This document shows, in pieces, positions 22,566 to 32,915 of a DNA stretch of 64,000 nt. The notes below the pieces were generated by a model. It saw only the letters and a list, made by a program, of their open reading frames with translations, did not search any database and was not told where the DNA came from. Origin of the DNA: Phorcus lineatus. Taxonomy: Eukaryota; Mollusca; Gastropoda; Trochida; Trochidae. A program made the translations under genes and the position numbers. Location: NCBI GenBank assembly GCA_921293015.1, contig OV121091.1, positions 8,585,755-8,649,754 on the forward strand, in the 5' to 3' direction. Position 1 is the stretch's first letter, and every line of letters begins with the position of its first letter.

Positions 22566-24220
22566 ACTAATATATATTACTAAGCTAGTAGCCCTGGGCA
22601 AACACACGCGCTCAGTGCGTGCAGGCGGGGTATCCCTGGTGAAAAATACACTCACACATAAAAAAAAATTGTCTTTATTTCCAACTTTATAAATCAAGTT
22701 ATTCACTTTGTATACATATGCAATTTGTATGCAAATTATATATGGAATTGAAGGCAATTTCTTCTTCTTTATGAAGAAATAAAACATAACAATCTTTTGC
22801 ATTGTAATAAATGACGATGAAATAAAAATATTAGATATGTACCACTTGGTTTGGAATATATATAGTTTGCAAAGATGGCACCCTCAGGTATTTGAAAACA
22901 GATTTTGATCATTGCGACATCACTTAACACACCTTTATTGTCTCATTGTAATTTGCAAGTTTTATATAGAATTGAAGACGATCCTTTCCTCTTTATTGTG
23001 ATATAAAAATGTTGATAATGCGCTCTGCCGTGAAATGGATAGGAAGTGTAAAAAGCAGTTGAAAAAAATCGCTTCTCGGTGAACAAGATATGAATAGAGA
23101 AATTGCCTGTTTGTGTGATGCTTGCCAGGTTTACTGATTTTTGTTTACATACCAATTTTGTATGGAAATAAAGATCATCCTTTTCTCTATATTTTGATAG
23201 ATATAATTTCAAAATATGCCAAGAAGTTTATGTGATTTAATGGTAAAAACCTAAATGATTAACAAAAGTCACAATTTTGCCGCACTTGCTGTAACTTTAT
23301 TTCATATAGCTTATATACAATTTTTATATCAAATCGAAGACAATTATTCCCTCTTTATCACGAGGCAATCAATTTCAATATACGCCTAGCAAATCAGAAG
23401 ATATGAGCGAAAGAAAGGCACATGTCGCCAATCAGTTCACATGATTTGAATATAAAAATTAGCTTTTTGTGCGGCACTAGCTGTGGCTTTATTTATTTTT
23501 GCGCATGTACAAATTTTACATGGAATGAAAGACAATCTTTTTCTCTATCTTGTGATATTAAAATTGTCAAAATACGTTGAGCACATCATAAGAAAATTGA
23601 TGTAACAAAATGGCGTAAAACTAAAAATATGTAAAAATCACCTTTTTGCGGCACAAGCTATATCTTTATTTCACGTAGGGCATATATGTATTTTACATCG
23701 AATTGAAAACAATTTCTTTCTTTTTCAAATGTTCCCACCCATATTGAAATCATTCCAAGGGTTCAGAACATAGAGTGTGCGATAGGAGGTAGTGCTTATA
23801 GTCGCAATACACGCTTCTAAGTGTCACGCGCGGGGGTCGGTTAGCTCGGTAAGTTTGTGCAAGAGGGTAGAAGATGCCCACAGGCTATTGGCACGTGGGG
23901 GAAAATTGAGTGATTGTTATGCTAACTTTCGGTACGATTAACATTATCAATGTTTGCATAACTTTCAGAACATGTACGGGCATTATCTAGAACTCCAACG
24001 AAACAATACTCGGTAGCTTAGCGATAGCCGGAAAGAAAATACAAGTGTTGAACTAGACTACTTCTATGCAATAAATTTCCGGTCTTCGGTACTGAGAACC
24101 ACAGTGATAATGAGTTAGCGTGAGAAAAAGTAAGTGTGCTACTCGCATCTTGCTAAGAGGTCATGCGGGCAAAGCTAATTTTCTACTGGAATATTCCGGG
24201 TCCTGCATCGTGAGGGTTAA
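22566..24220 (+). mobile_element. Non-autonomous piggyBac relative with array units (copy P3)
   Basis: The left part opens with the conserved GC-rich module (about 22575-22680), followed by array units (starts near 22840, 23100, 23280, 23470 and 23650) very like those of copy P1. The right end, read on the minus strand from 24220, is TTAACCCTCACGATGCAGGA, the piggyBac-type terminus. The GC-rich subterminal block (about 23790-23900, with CGCGCGGGGGTCGG and CACAGGCTATTGGCACGTG) also occurs at 31370-31440. It lies inside a LINE remnant, and the left TTAA end is not preserved. Confidence 0.7.
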
Positions 24221-25300
24221 TAATCTTTAAAATTGTCTCACTAGTTATGAATAAATATTTCAATTCTTTTATTTCAGTAAGGTGCCTTACGCCCACATAC
24301 AATCATATACAAATAAAACAGAATTAGAGAGGAAGAAAATTGACAATGTTTTAATTCCAGCTCGTCAACTGAAAACATGGGAGTAGAGCGAGTTTCAAGT
24401 GACTGTTTAGACCAGACTTTCCAAGCACTATATAAATTCCTTGAAGTGTTATAAACAACGGATGTGATCGATCTCTTACATAATATCCGTATTATCATTT
24501 CCTGTTCGAGGACAGCTGTGCTTTATTGCTCTATGCCTGGCTGGCTGGTTGATTAATTAGATAACTTCATTGTTGATTTAAGCTTTACCATTCATGCATT
24601 GTATAATGTCTGGGAACTACGTGGAATAAGATATATCTATAACAAAATTTAAATTATGCGGTTTTGATTATGTTCAAGATGTATCCAACTATATATTATA
24701 TTTTTCACTATTTTTTAAATGTCAAAAGCATGTGTTCATTTACTGTGAATTGGCGAAAAAAATTAAAAACAAAGTAACTATTTCTCAATCTGGGATTAGG
24801 ACGAGATATTTTTTATTGTCATTTACTAAAGTGAATCTATCATTAAATCTGGCTCAGATTGTTGGTGCCCTTTTCTCTGTAAGACTGGTACATGCATGTA
24901 CTTAAACAATCACTGCCAGGTTTGTATACATCATTTTTCAAGTCATTCTTATTCTTATCCAATTGTAATCAGAAATCCCATATCGTAACTATCGGGACGC
25001 ATGACATACGAGGTGAACCCCTTGTCGATGACTATGAAATAATGAAAATATTAAATCAATTTTCGATTGTATCATCATGGGATTATACCTTAAAATCTTA
25101 CTGATGAATAGTCAACCAAAATGCGATTTTTTACACAGTGTTGTAAGACATACTAAAGTGGACACTACATAACAGTTTAAAACACCCTGTCATCAAGGTA
25201 ACCCTTTTAGTTAAACTTTATAACTAGTGACCAGTATATCCTTCATATATTTATTTTTTTATAATCATCAGTGATATTTTCAAATGATGGCAAACGTGTC
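24221..25300. other. Intron sequence, no gene recognised
   Basis: AT-rich. Short open frames (for example 24892-25104) show no known domain. It ends directly at the TTAA that starts the complete piggyBac element. Confidence 0.4.
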
Positions 25301-25317
25301 TTAACTCTTACGTTGCT
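25301..25317 (+). repeat. piggyBac left terminal inverted repeat and TTAA target site
   Basis: TTAACTCTTACGTTGCT pairs with the inverted right end at 31751-31767. Copy P5 keeps the inner part (ATGTTGCTGAATATTATTTT near 39333). Confidence 0.8.
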
Positions 25318-25559
25318 GAATATTATTTTGACCAGTTTTGCCCCCGTGGCTGAATTTTCCAGCACTCGCCTCGCTACCGTTTAAGCGCAATTAGCCCCTA
25401 TGGCTGAATTATTTAGCACCGCGAGACGCGACCGTTTTTACAATATATGGTGTATTCACATGGCGAATTGCGGGTGGAAATGGCCGTTCCATACAAAAGT
25501 AGCCCGCCCATCCCGTACACAAATGAACGATCTTTATCCGACAATTTGAATGAAATTTT

Positions 25560-26800
25560 TATCTTACCTAGAACAATTACAATATGAAGATTGTCTTTAT
25601 TTAGAGTTATGGAAAATCCTTAAATATAATCGCACAATTAATTTTTTTATATTGAATTGAAGATACATTATTCCTCTTTACGATGATATATATCTTTTTA
25701 CAATGCGACCTCTAGTTAGATTTCTCCAATTATCTAAAGATTGTCTTTATTTCCGGCTGAATAAAATCCCTAATACTGAGCGCGCATACATGTATTATAT
25801 ATGGAATTGTAGACAATTTATTCTTCTTTATGATGATAAAAAATTGTTAGAATATGTCACCCAGTTCAAAAGATATACGCCGCAAAAGATGGTTGGGGGT
25901 ACCCCGAGGATGTTCCGACATAACGGGATTTTTAGCCAGAACTAATTCTCCCTAGGGCAGTCTGGCACCGGTACGCTAATTAGTGCCGTTATACCCCTGG
26001 GGCAGTCCCGGGGCACCAGCATGCGATTGCCAGTGTTCTAGGCACCAGCGTTGGTTCCTGGCATACCGATCCTCTCGGCGCGTGCAGTCACTCGCGGCCG
26101 AACATTCCGAGATAATAAAACCAATCATTCTATACGCACGCCGCATCGTTATCTCCTGCTGCGCATGTACAAATTATGCATGGAATTAAAGATAAATCTT
26201 TCGTGCTTACGACTGAAAAAATAATGAAAAGGTGCCAACTGATTCAAAAGATATGAAAAGCGAAAGAGGGATACCCTCAACTACTTGAAAACAAATTTTG
26301 ATAAGCGTTCTATTTGCGACACCAGTCGCATCATTCACCGCATCGTTATTATTGACTGCGCATATGCATATTATACATGGAATTAAAGACAATTCTATTC
26401 CCTTGAAATTAGTGAAAAAAATATAAAAAAGTATATAATAGTTCGGGATATGAACCGCGAAAGAGCAACACCCTCAACTACTTGAAAACAGATTTTGACA
26501 ATCGTTTTATTTGCGACATTTGTCGCTTCACTTGCCGCACCATTTTTATTATCTGCGCACATGCATATTATACATGGAATTAAAGATCAATCTTTCCGCT
26601 TGAGAAAGGTGAAATTTTTTTTTAAAAGTGCCAAATAGTTCGGGAGATATGAACCGTTAAAGAGGGGGACCCTCAGACATTTGGGGAAAAAAATTGATAA
26701 TTGCGACATTTTTCGCAATATTTGCTGCTTCCTTATTATATTGAATCAAAGCCAGTTCTTTTTCCTTTACGATGATGTAAAAAGTATGAAGTTTCGCCAC
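25560..26800 (+). repeat. Left array of degenerate units in the piggyBac element
   Basis: Repeated blocks recur in direct orientation: GCGCATRTRCAYATTATAYA then TGGAATTRAAGA (near 25790, 26163, 26355 and 26563), a TTCTTCTTTA-GATGAT-like block, an AAAGATATGAA block (an AGATATGAAC form in the later units), and a GCGAAAGAG-GG-ACCCTCAACTACTTG block. Later units end in a TGCGAC...GTCGC dyad (26315-26330, 26512-26526). Unit length is about 190-210 bp. A GC-richer insert (25890-26110) with GGCACCAG/GGCAGT motifs interrupts the array. Confidence 0.75.
26315..26526. promoter_or_regulatory. Dyads TGCGAC-N4-GTCGC in left-array units, possible binding sites
   Basis: TGCGACACCAGTCGCA (26315-26330) and TGCGACATTTGTCGC (26512-26526) sit at equivalent positions in successive units. 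A diverged form, TGCGACATTTTTCGCA, follows at about 26702. The same dyad recurs in other copies: TGCGACAAATGTCGCG (42125-42140) and the perfect palindrome TGCGACAATTGTCGCA (49695-49710). Recurrence of a symmetric site once per unit suggests a protein-binding role, but this is inference. Confidence 0.4.
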
Positions 26801-26921
26801 CCGATTCTAAGAATACAAATTGCGAAAGATCGGGGGTATGTTCTTGATGCGGCTCGTATCGAACGTCCAGTGACAGCTAACATTGACTTTCTCTGTCTCT
26901 TTTACGACTTAAAAAAAAGAT

Positions 26922-26990
26922 TATTTTATTGACAATCAGTATTTTATATTACACTTATTCACCTTATTGATGTGAAGAATAAACTTTATA
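26922..26990 (-). terminator. Possible poly(A) signals for the piggyBac transposase
   Basis: On the minus strand, AATAAAATAATC lies near 26930-26920, about 105 bp past the ancestral stop at 27035. This is a plausible polyadenylation signal. The decayed second copy has homologous sequence at 49330-49500. Confidence 0.35.
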
Positions 26991-27034
26991 AGGAGAGTAA
27001 CGCTCATCCACACTTCTGCTTCTTTCTTCTTTCT

Positions 27035-27186
27035 TCAATCTTCTTGATTATCCCCCTCATTTTCCTTCTCTGACATCAAACTGATATAAGCTTTAGTGCA
27101 ATCTTGTGACGTGTGATAAATTCTGAAACATGGTGCTGCACATAGAGCCACATTACACTCGCTACATTCGTAAGAAGATTCTTTGC
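27035..27186 (-). pseudogene. Out-of-frame C-terminal cysteine-rich domain of the transposase
   Basis: After the stop at 27187 another frame continues the protein with SYECSECNV and a CFRIYHTSQDCTKAYIS block, ending in a TGA at 27035-27037. The second copy keeps these residues in frame (49185-49349). The cause is one missing base in the A/G-rich codon run just before the stop (plus-strand around 27186-27210). Together with CVVCSKA upstream, the cysteines form the zinc-binding C-terminal domain that binds the transposon ends in piggyBac transposases. Losing it should abolish specific DNA binding. Confidence 0.75.
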
Positions 27187-29022
27187 CTACCCTTTTCTTT
27201 CTCGAACTGGCTCATTGCTTTCTTCCACTGCCCTTCGAAAGAGTTCTCTTTTCGCTTTGGAGCAAACAACACACATACGGGAAAGCCTCTTCTTCTTTCC
27301 AACAGGCTGAATCTTTGATGGAAAGTGTCGTTCATGCGGACGTAACACACTTTCGTCGCTTGTGCTTGACCTGCCACGAGGACGTCTACGCAGGGAAGGT
27401 ACTTTTTCCGTGTCGGCGAAGGTGATCATATGCTGCACTAAATCTTTTCTGAATTGACGGCTTGTTTTCAAGATTTTGTCTTTTGAGAATTCTTTATAGA
27501 GAATGTAAGAGTTCAACATGGCAACGTTTAACACATGAAACCACACTCGCTTCCACCATTTAAGAGTTTTCATTTTGAACGGGGTGTACGACAGCATCTG
27601 GTCGGCCCGATGCACACCTCCCATATATTTGTTGTACTCGTGCACAATACGTGGTCTAGTATTTGCTTCCCCAGTCACTCGGTTCTTCTTCCCTGTCTCT
27701 ACAATTTCAGTGTCTTCTACGGTTGACATGAGCAGCACTGACTTCCTGTCCTCATACCTCACAACGAGTAGGTCTTGATTGTGATAGATCATCATATCCC
27801 CTTTCTTCTGTTTTTTCTGTGCCTTCTTTACCTTCTCAGGAATGCCTTCGCGATTGCCTCTCAACGTCCCCGTCGCACCAGTTCCCGTTTCCCACAAGTT
27901 TATATACAATGCCACAGAGGAATAGAAATTGTCCATGAACACATGATACCCTTTCCCAGCATAATCCTTCACCAAGTCCATGACGAGATCATACGTTTTC
28001 CCACCGACAGAAACAGTTTCATTTGTTTTTCCAGTGTAGAGTTGAAACTTGCAAACATAACCATTGGTTGAGTCACACAGCATGTAGGCCTTTATCCCAT
28101 ACTTCTTCGGCTTGTCGGGATTGTATACTTTGAAACTCAGATTGCCTTTCCAAGGCACCAACCCTTCGTCAACACAAATAGTCTGATGCGGCTTGTAAAC
28201 TCTGGAAAAACTATGCACGATGCCCTTGTACAAATAGCCAAGTTTATTGATAAGTGAAAACTGGGGTGTGTTTCGTCCCGGCATTTGCTTATTATCATTC
28301 AAATGTAGGTACGTTAGTAATAACCAGAACCTATCACGAGGCATACATTTGGCAAAGGAAGGCGTCGACGTCACATCACTCGATGACCAATACACAGAAA
28401 AGTTTCTCTGTACAACCAGAGACATTGCTATAGTCATTGCTACGAATACTTTCATTTCTTCAGCATTTGTATCATACCATTGCCTCAACCTAGAACAGGG
28501 CTTTAGAACCTTATCGTCAACCTGTTGGTGGAAGTATCTGTTGGTTTCTGCTGCCATTGATCCATAATCATCTTCATGAAAAAACAACCCGAAATAGTCT
28601 ACAGGATGCGGATTATCAGGCAATTCTATGAAGCGTCCTAATCCCGTGTTGCCAGTAAATTGGAGATCAACACGTCCACGTGGCCTCGGACCCTCTGTCC
28701 AGCGTTCCATAAAGTTGTCACGGTCATCAAAATGTGTGTCCATTTCATTATATTGCTCATCAAAGCCACTGAACTCTTCTTCTGTGGAAGTACCAGTCAT
28801 AGCAGTTTCACCCGTAGTTGCTAATATGTGTCTTGCAATGTTTCTTATTTCTACATCACTATCAATGTCACTTTCACCATCACTGTCACTGTCACTATCA
28901 CTCTCATCAGTTGATTCCATATCAGAAGCTTCATCGGCATGGACCTTGTTGATTAAGTCGTCGTCGCTAGACGTTGACGGACCTTCCCAACTCCTGGGTC
29001 GCGGCCTCCTGGCCTTAGGCAT
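27187..29022 (-). CDS. piggyBac transposase, C-terminally truncated (611 residues)
   Basis: Cut-and-paste transposase of the piggyBac (PGBD, DDE_Tnp_1_7) superfamily, acting in the nucleus on TTAA targets. The start at 29022 opens MPKARRPRPRSWEGPSTSSD, a basic then acidic Ser/Asp-rich tail (residues 35-57), as is usual. The catalytic domain runs from about residue 135 to 480. The three aspartates are present: D285 in ICVDEGLVPWKG, D364 in YHVFMDNFYSS and D474 in YMGGVHRADQMLSYTPFK. The reading frame is open throughout the core, but it ends in TAG at 27187 because of a 1-nt shift that removes most of the C-terminal zinc domain. A decayed relative lies at 47500-49349. The intact core suggests recent activity; a sequencing indel could also explain the shift. 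Confidence 0.9.
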   Translation of the reverse strand: MPKARRPRPRSWEGPSTSSDDDLINKVHADEASDMESTDESDSDSDSDGESDIDSDVEIRNIARHILATTGETAMTGTSTEEEFSGFDEQYNEMDTHFDDRDNFMERWTEGPRPRGRVDLQFTGNTGLGRFIELPDNPHPVDYFGLFFHEDDYGSMAAETNRYFHQQVDDKVLKPCSRLRQWYDTNAEEMKVFVAMTIAMSLVVQRNFSVYWSSSDVTSTPSFAKCMPRDRFWLLLTYLHLNDNKQMPGRNTPQFSLINKLGYLYKGIVHSFSRVYKPHQTICVDEGLVPWKGNLSFKVYNPDKPKKYGIKAYMLCDSTNGYVCKFQLYTGKTNETVSVGGKTYDLVMDLVKDYAGKGYHVFMDNFYSSVALYINLWETGTGATGTLRGNREGIPEKVKKAQKKQKKGDMMIYHNQDLLVVRYEDRKSVLLMSTVEDTEIVETGKKNRVTGEANTRPRIVHEYNKYMGGVHRADQMLSYTPFKMKTLKWWKRVWFHVLNVAMLNSYILYKEFSKDKILKTSRQFRKDLVQHMITFADTEKVPSLRRRPRGRSSTSDESVLRPHERHFPSKIQPVGKKKRLSRMCVVCSKAKRELFRRAVEESNEPVRERKG

Positions 29023-30255
29023 CTTTCACATCAATCTGTAAATGATTGAAAATAATTTAGGCACACGCAAGATACAATAACATCAACACATGACCTGTTG
29101 TACAGAGAAATTCAATGTGAGCTTCATGGACATTCAATTGCCACATTTTGTAAGTGTTTGAAACAAATTTGCCGTTGCGCGCCTTTGGCGCCAGCGGCCA
29201 TCAATAATCCGGACCTTTTCTAATTGTCCTGGCTAAAGCCGGACATTTTGTTTCACGATTTGCAAAAATAACAAATCAGGACAAATTCTAACATTGCTGG
29301 ACAAATTCTAACTTTCGGACAACTTTTCACAATCCTGCCGAACAAGTTTTAATGTCGCCGGACACTTTCTAACTTTCGGACGACTTTTCACAATCCCGCC
29401 GATGGCACCGACGGCCGCCGACGTTGTATCAACATTATCAACCCTGATGCCGCCTTCTGACTTCCTATGCAACTAGCCGGCGAGTCGCGAACAACTGCCT
29501 TCTACGTCAGGAAACTTCTGATTGTCAGTTGTGGATTACAAAAGTTTTTCAACTCTTGACTTCTCTTCCGAGAATGATAGGTTCCACGGGCCTATCCATC
29601 AGGACGGCCGTAGTCAACGAGCACCCGGCCCCTTGTCTTTAGTTGTCTCATGCCATCCCGACATATAAAGCAAACTATTTAGGACCTCGGAATTCTACCA
29701 AACTTTTTTTTCAAAAATCAGTTTTCTCGACCAACAATGATGATCGTGCTTGAGTCACTGTATGTAACAACCAACAAAGAAACCTCGCCACTGTGTAATA
29801 AAAAAGTTGTATATCCATATATCATTGTCGTCCTCAACAAAGATTTGGCAGAAAAAAAGACATACCTGTTGGCAGTGCCCGACGACGTCCGATGAAATGT
29901 TTTTTTTCTCAACCACTAACATTTATGTTGGACAATTTTGCCTTGACCTGATGGCGGTTCCCGACGGCATCCCCGACATACTGTGTCTCAACCACAACAT
30001 TTTCGTTGGACAATTTTTCCATGACCTGATGGCGGTTCCCGACAGAAGATCCCCGACATACAGTGATTCAGTAACGATCATTTTCGTTGGACAATTGGAC
30101 GCAAAAATACCCTAACTCAAAAAAGACATGAATAACTCTATGAATGTAAGTCCAAAAGTTTTTTTTCCTTTAACTTTCATGGTTTATAAAACTCTATAAT
30201 TAAACACTAAAGAAACAGGGTTTCTGTCATCATTTTTTTACTTATTACATTTTAT
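29023..30255 (-). promoter_or_regulatory. Upstream region of the transposase with two sets of short tandem repeats
   Basis: The first set (about 29210-29400) repeats a GCCGGACA-TTTCTAACTTTCGGACAACTTTTCACAATC-type unit of roughly 30-60 bp. The second set (about 29740-30115) repeats a roughly 90-bp unit with TTTTCGTTGGACAATTTTT, ATGACCTGATGGCGGTTCCC and GACGGCATCCCCGACATAC. The first set is also present upstream of the second transposase copy (47100-47330), so it belongs to the element. As it lies directly 5' of the gene it probably holds the promoter. No TATA box is convincing. Confidence 0.5.
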
Positions 30256-30259
30256 TTAT

Positions 30260-31260
30260 AACATTTTAGGGGCGCTTGTTGAATCTTTATTTCTGTGAGC
30301 GCATATACAAATTGTATATCAAATTGAAGAGAATTTTCTGCTCTTTACGCTGATACCAAACGTTGTTTAGCGCGCCACTTGGTTACATAAATACGAAATG
30401 CGAAACTTGCCCAATTTGCGGCACTTCTTGTGGCTTTATTTTTGTGTGCGCATGCATGATCAATATATGGAAATGAAGAACATTGTTTCGTCTTTATTTA
30501 GATGTAAATTTATCAAAATCCGCCAAGTGGTATAGAAGATATCGAGTGCGAAAGAAAGGTACATAAAAATCGAGCTTCAGATCACATAATAAGAAAAGCG
30601 ACAAAAGCACCCTTTGCGCGGCGCTTGTTGCATCGCAATTTCTTTTAGCGCATGTACATATTATATACCATTTTGTAGACAATTTATTCTTCTTGATAAT
30701 GAAAAAAATGGTTTTGGAATGCGACATTTGGTTACGGAGATATAAAGTGCCTAAGTTTCCCTATTTGCGTCACTAACGGAGATGCTAAGTGCAAAAGTTG
30801 TGTTTTTTACGGCACTGGTTGAGTCTTTATTTATTTGCGCGCATAAATCATTGATATATGGAATTAAAGACAATTCATTTGTCTTTATTTTGATGAAAAA
30901 TTTGACAAAATTCGCTTTACGGTCTAGAAGAAATTTATTGCGAAAGAAAGGTACATGAAAATCGCCCTTCAGATAACATAAAAAGAATAGCGACAAAAGT
31001 GCCATTTGTGCGGTGCTTGCTGTATCGCTATTTTTGTTAGCGCATAAACAAATTATATATCAACTTTTATACAATTTCTTTCTCTATCTTGTGACATAAA
31101 ATATGTCAAAATACGTTGAGCACATAATGAGAAAATTGGTGTGACAAAATGGTGTAAAACTAAAAATATGTAAAATTCACCTTTTTTGCGGCACATGCTG
31201 TATCTTATTTTCACGAAGCGCACATATGTTTTTTACATCGAATTAAAGACAATCTTTTTC
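30260..31260 (+). repeat. Right array of degenerate units in the piggyBac element
   Basis: About six units in direct orientation, each opening with GCGGCGCTTGTTG-like sequence (near 30265, 30417, 30615, 30810, 31009 and 31188; spacing about 150-200 bp). Each continues with CTTTATTT, a GCGCATG-ACAAAT-ATATGGAATTGAAGACAAT block, a TCTTTAT-GATG-TAAAAATT block, an AAAATRCGC block and a GCGAAAGAAAGGTACATGAA block. The orientation is the same as in the left array. No protein is encoded. Confidence 0.8.
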
Positions 31261-31299
31261 TCTTTCAAATGATTCCACCCATATTGAAATCCGCCCAAG

Positions 31300-31767
31300 G
31301 GTGCAAAACTTAGGGTGTGTGATAGGAAGGTGTGCATATGGTCAAAATGCACGCGTCGCAGTAAACGATAGCACGCGCGGGGCGGTAAGCTTGTGCGAGA
31401 GGGTAGAAAGTGCCCACAGGCTATTAGCACGTGCGGCGGGGAGTGGGGAAAAATTGAGTGATTTTAAAGCTTATTATCGGTACGATAAACGTTATCAATG
31501 TTTGCATAATTTTCGGAACATGTACGCGCATTATTTAGAACACCAACAAAACAAAATTCGGTAGCTTAGCGAGAGACAGACGGAAAGTACTAGGGTTAAA
31601 CTGACACTACTGCCGGGCAATTGTCACGTCCTTCGCTACTGGGCACTACAGCGATAATGAGCTAGCGTGAGAAAAATAGAGTGTGGTTGTCGCATCTCGC
31701 CTGGAGGACATGCGGTCAAAGCTAATTTCATCCCGGACAGGCCCGGGCTTAGCATCTTAAGGGTTAA
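31300..31767 (+). repeat. GC-rich subterminal block and right terminal inverted repeat
   Basis: Contains CACGCGCGGGGCGG, GTGCGAGAGGGTAGAAAGTG and CCCACAGGCTATTAGCACGT, then GAGCTAGCGTGAGAAAAATA, and ends CTTAAGGGTTAA at 31767. The last part is shared with 7050-7189 (P1), 24110-24220 (P3) and, inverted, 45431-45470 (P7). Confidence 0.75.
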
Positions 31768-32449
31768 ATTTCTGAAAAATGATTGTGTCTTTGTTAAATG
31801 TCAACTTGGTGTTCAATTATGGTTGTAAATAGTTGGATAATATTATGAGAATTGTCTCAATATTAAAAGTGCATTGATTTTACATTTGTTTAATCAAGGT
31901 TCAATTTACTGCCAAATATGAAAACAAACCTCAAACCCCTATCTGCCATAGATAAGAAATTTCAAATAGTTAATGAAATTTCTTTTATCATAGGAATTGA
32001 GTAATAGTGACAAAAATCCAAAAAATATCCACACAAGTCAGAACTTAACTTTAAAAAATATCAAAAGAAATATTGTGAAGTTTGTAGTGTCCAAGTTTAC
32101 AAGTAAAATGTAAACTAATACCAAAGTACCAGAATTTTTTATCTAATTTTGTAAAAGGTAAGGGAAATCTAAAAAAAAAACTAAAAAGATTTCACTTTAC
32201 AAAGATTTATAATTTTTATCTCAAATCTCATATGGCAGTTCAGTTGTAGAAGGATTTGTTCACAACAACATTCTCACACACGTATCCGGTTGGGTAATTC
32301 GTGCGAGTAGGGACACCGCGCGCGAGTAGAGTGCTGCGCAGTAAAAATACCGCTGAGTAGAGGGCGCGCTGATTGAGATTTACGACTCTCGCGGGGCCTC
32401 GCTAATTAAACTCTGGAAGTTAAAAATAAGAGTTGCAGACCCCCTTTAA
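31768..32449. other. No gene recognised
   Basis: AT-rich intron sequence. The part at about 32285-32400 is richer in CG dinucleotides, with repeated GAGTAG words, and precedes the LINE tail. Confidence 0.4.
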
Positions 32450-32915
32450 TGTAAATGAACGTGGACTATCCCGCTTTTGATCATTGTTTCGTTGAGAGAA
32501 TATTTACTTTTTTTTTCCAATGTTGGTATGGCTCCTTATCTATTGTTAACAAGTCTCGCTTGGAAAAAGTTGTTCAAATTGCTGGGAAAATTGTCGGACT
32601 TTCATTTAGAATTTTATCATATGTTTATGAAAGAAGAATTTTGAAATTATCCCTAAAGATTGCGTCAGATCCGGATCATGTCTTATATGGGGAATTTTTT
32701 TAAGCTGCCTTCTGGCAGAAGATATTTATTACCCTGTTATAAAACCAATAGAGCTAAAAAATACATTCATTCCTTTCAGCGTTCGTCTGTTAAATGATCT
32801 TTGAATTAATATAATGTGTTTGTTTATGTATGTTCCTGTATGTTCAAGCTCTGTAATGCTACAAACTGAATTCCTTTCGGGGTAATAAAGTATTATTATT
32901 CATTATTATTAAGAA
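32450..32915 (+). pseudogene. LINE 3' end (L2/Rex1-like) with ATT-rich tail
   Basis: The C-terminal part of a LINE ORF2: FQCWYGSLSIVNKSRLEKVV (about 32518-32575), then QIAGKIVGLSF, then ILKLSLKIASDPDHVLYGEF (about 32640-32698), and after a frameshift KLPSGRRYLLPCYKTNRAKK (about 32704-32762). The element ends in GGGGTAATAAAGTATTATTA and ATT repeats (32878-32910), a tail typical of this LINE group. It is 5' truncated. The same family occurs at 16090-17170 and 36600-36809. Confidence 0.8.

Larger units (their letters stand above)
25301..31767 (-). mobile_element. piggyBac transposon with long internal repeat arrays (P4)
   Basis: A 6.47-kb element with TTAA at both edges (25301-25304 and 31764-31767). 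The left end reads TTAACTCTTACGTTGCT. The right end, read on the minus strand, is TTAACCCTTAAGATGCT: a 17-bp inverted terminus with three differences. Going inward from the left are a terminal region (to about 25560), the left array (about 25560-26800), the transposase gene on the minus strand (27035-29022), its upstream region with short tandem repeats (29160-30120), the right array (about 30260-31260), and a GC-rich subterminal block (31300-31480). piggyBac elements duplicate exactly TTAA, so the edges are convincing. Most described piggyBacs are 2-3 kb, so this one is unusually large because of the arrays. Confidence 0.85.

Noticed and set aside
27775-29041. Several plus-strand frames opposite the piggyBac transposase
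   Set aside because: Antisense shadows of the transposase; the Ser/Leu-rich repeats mirror the Asp/Ser-rich N terminus.
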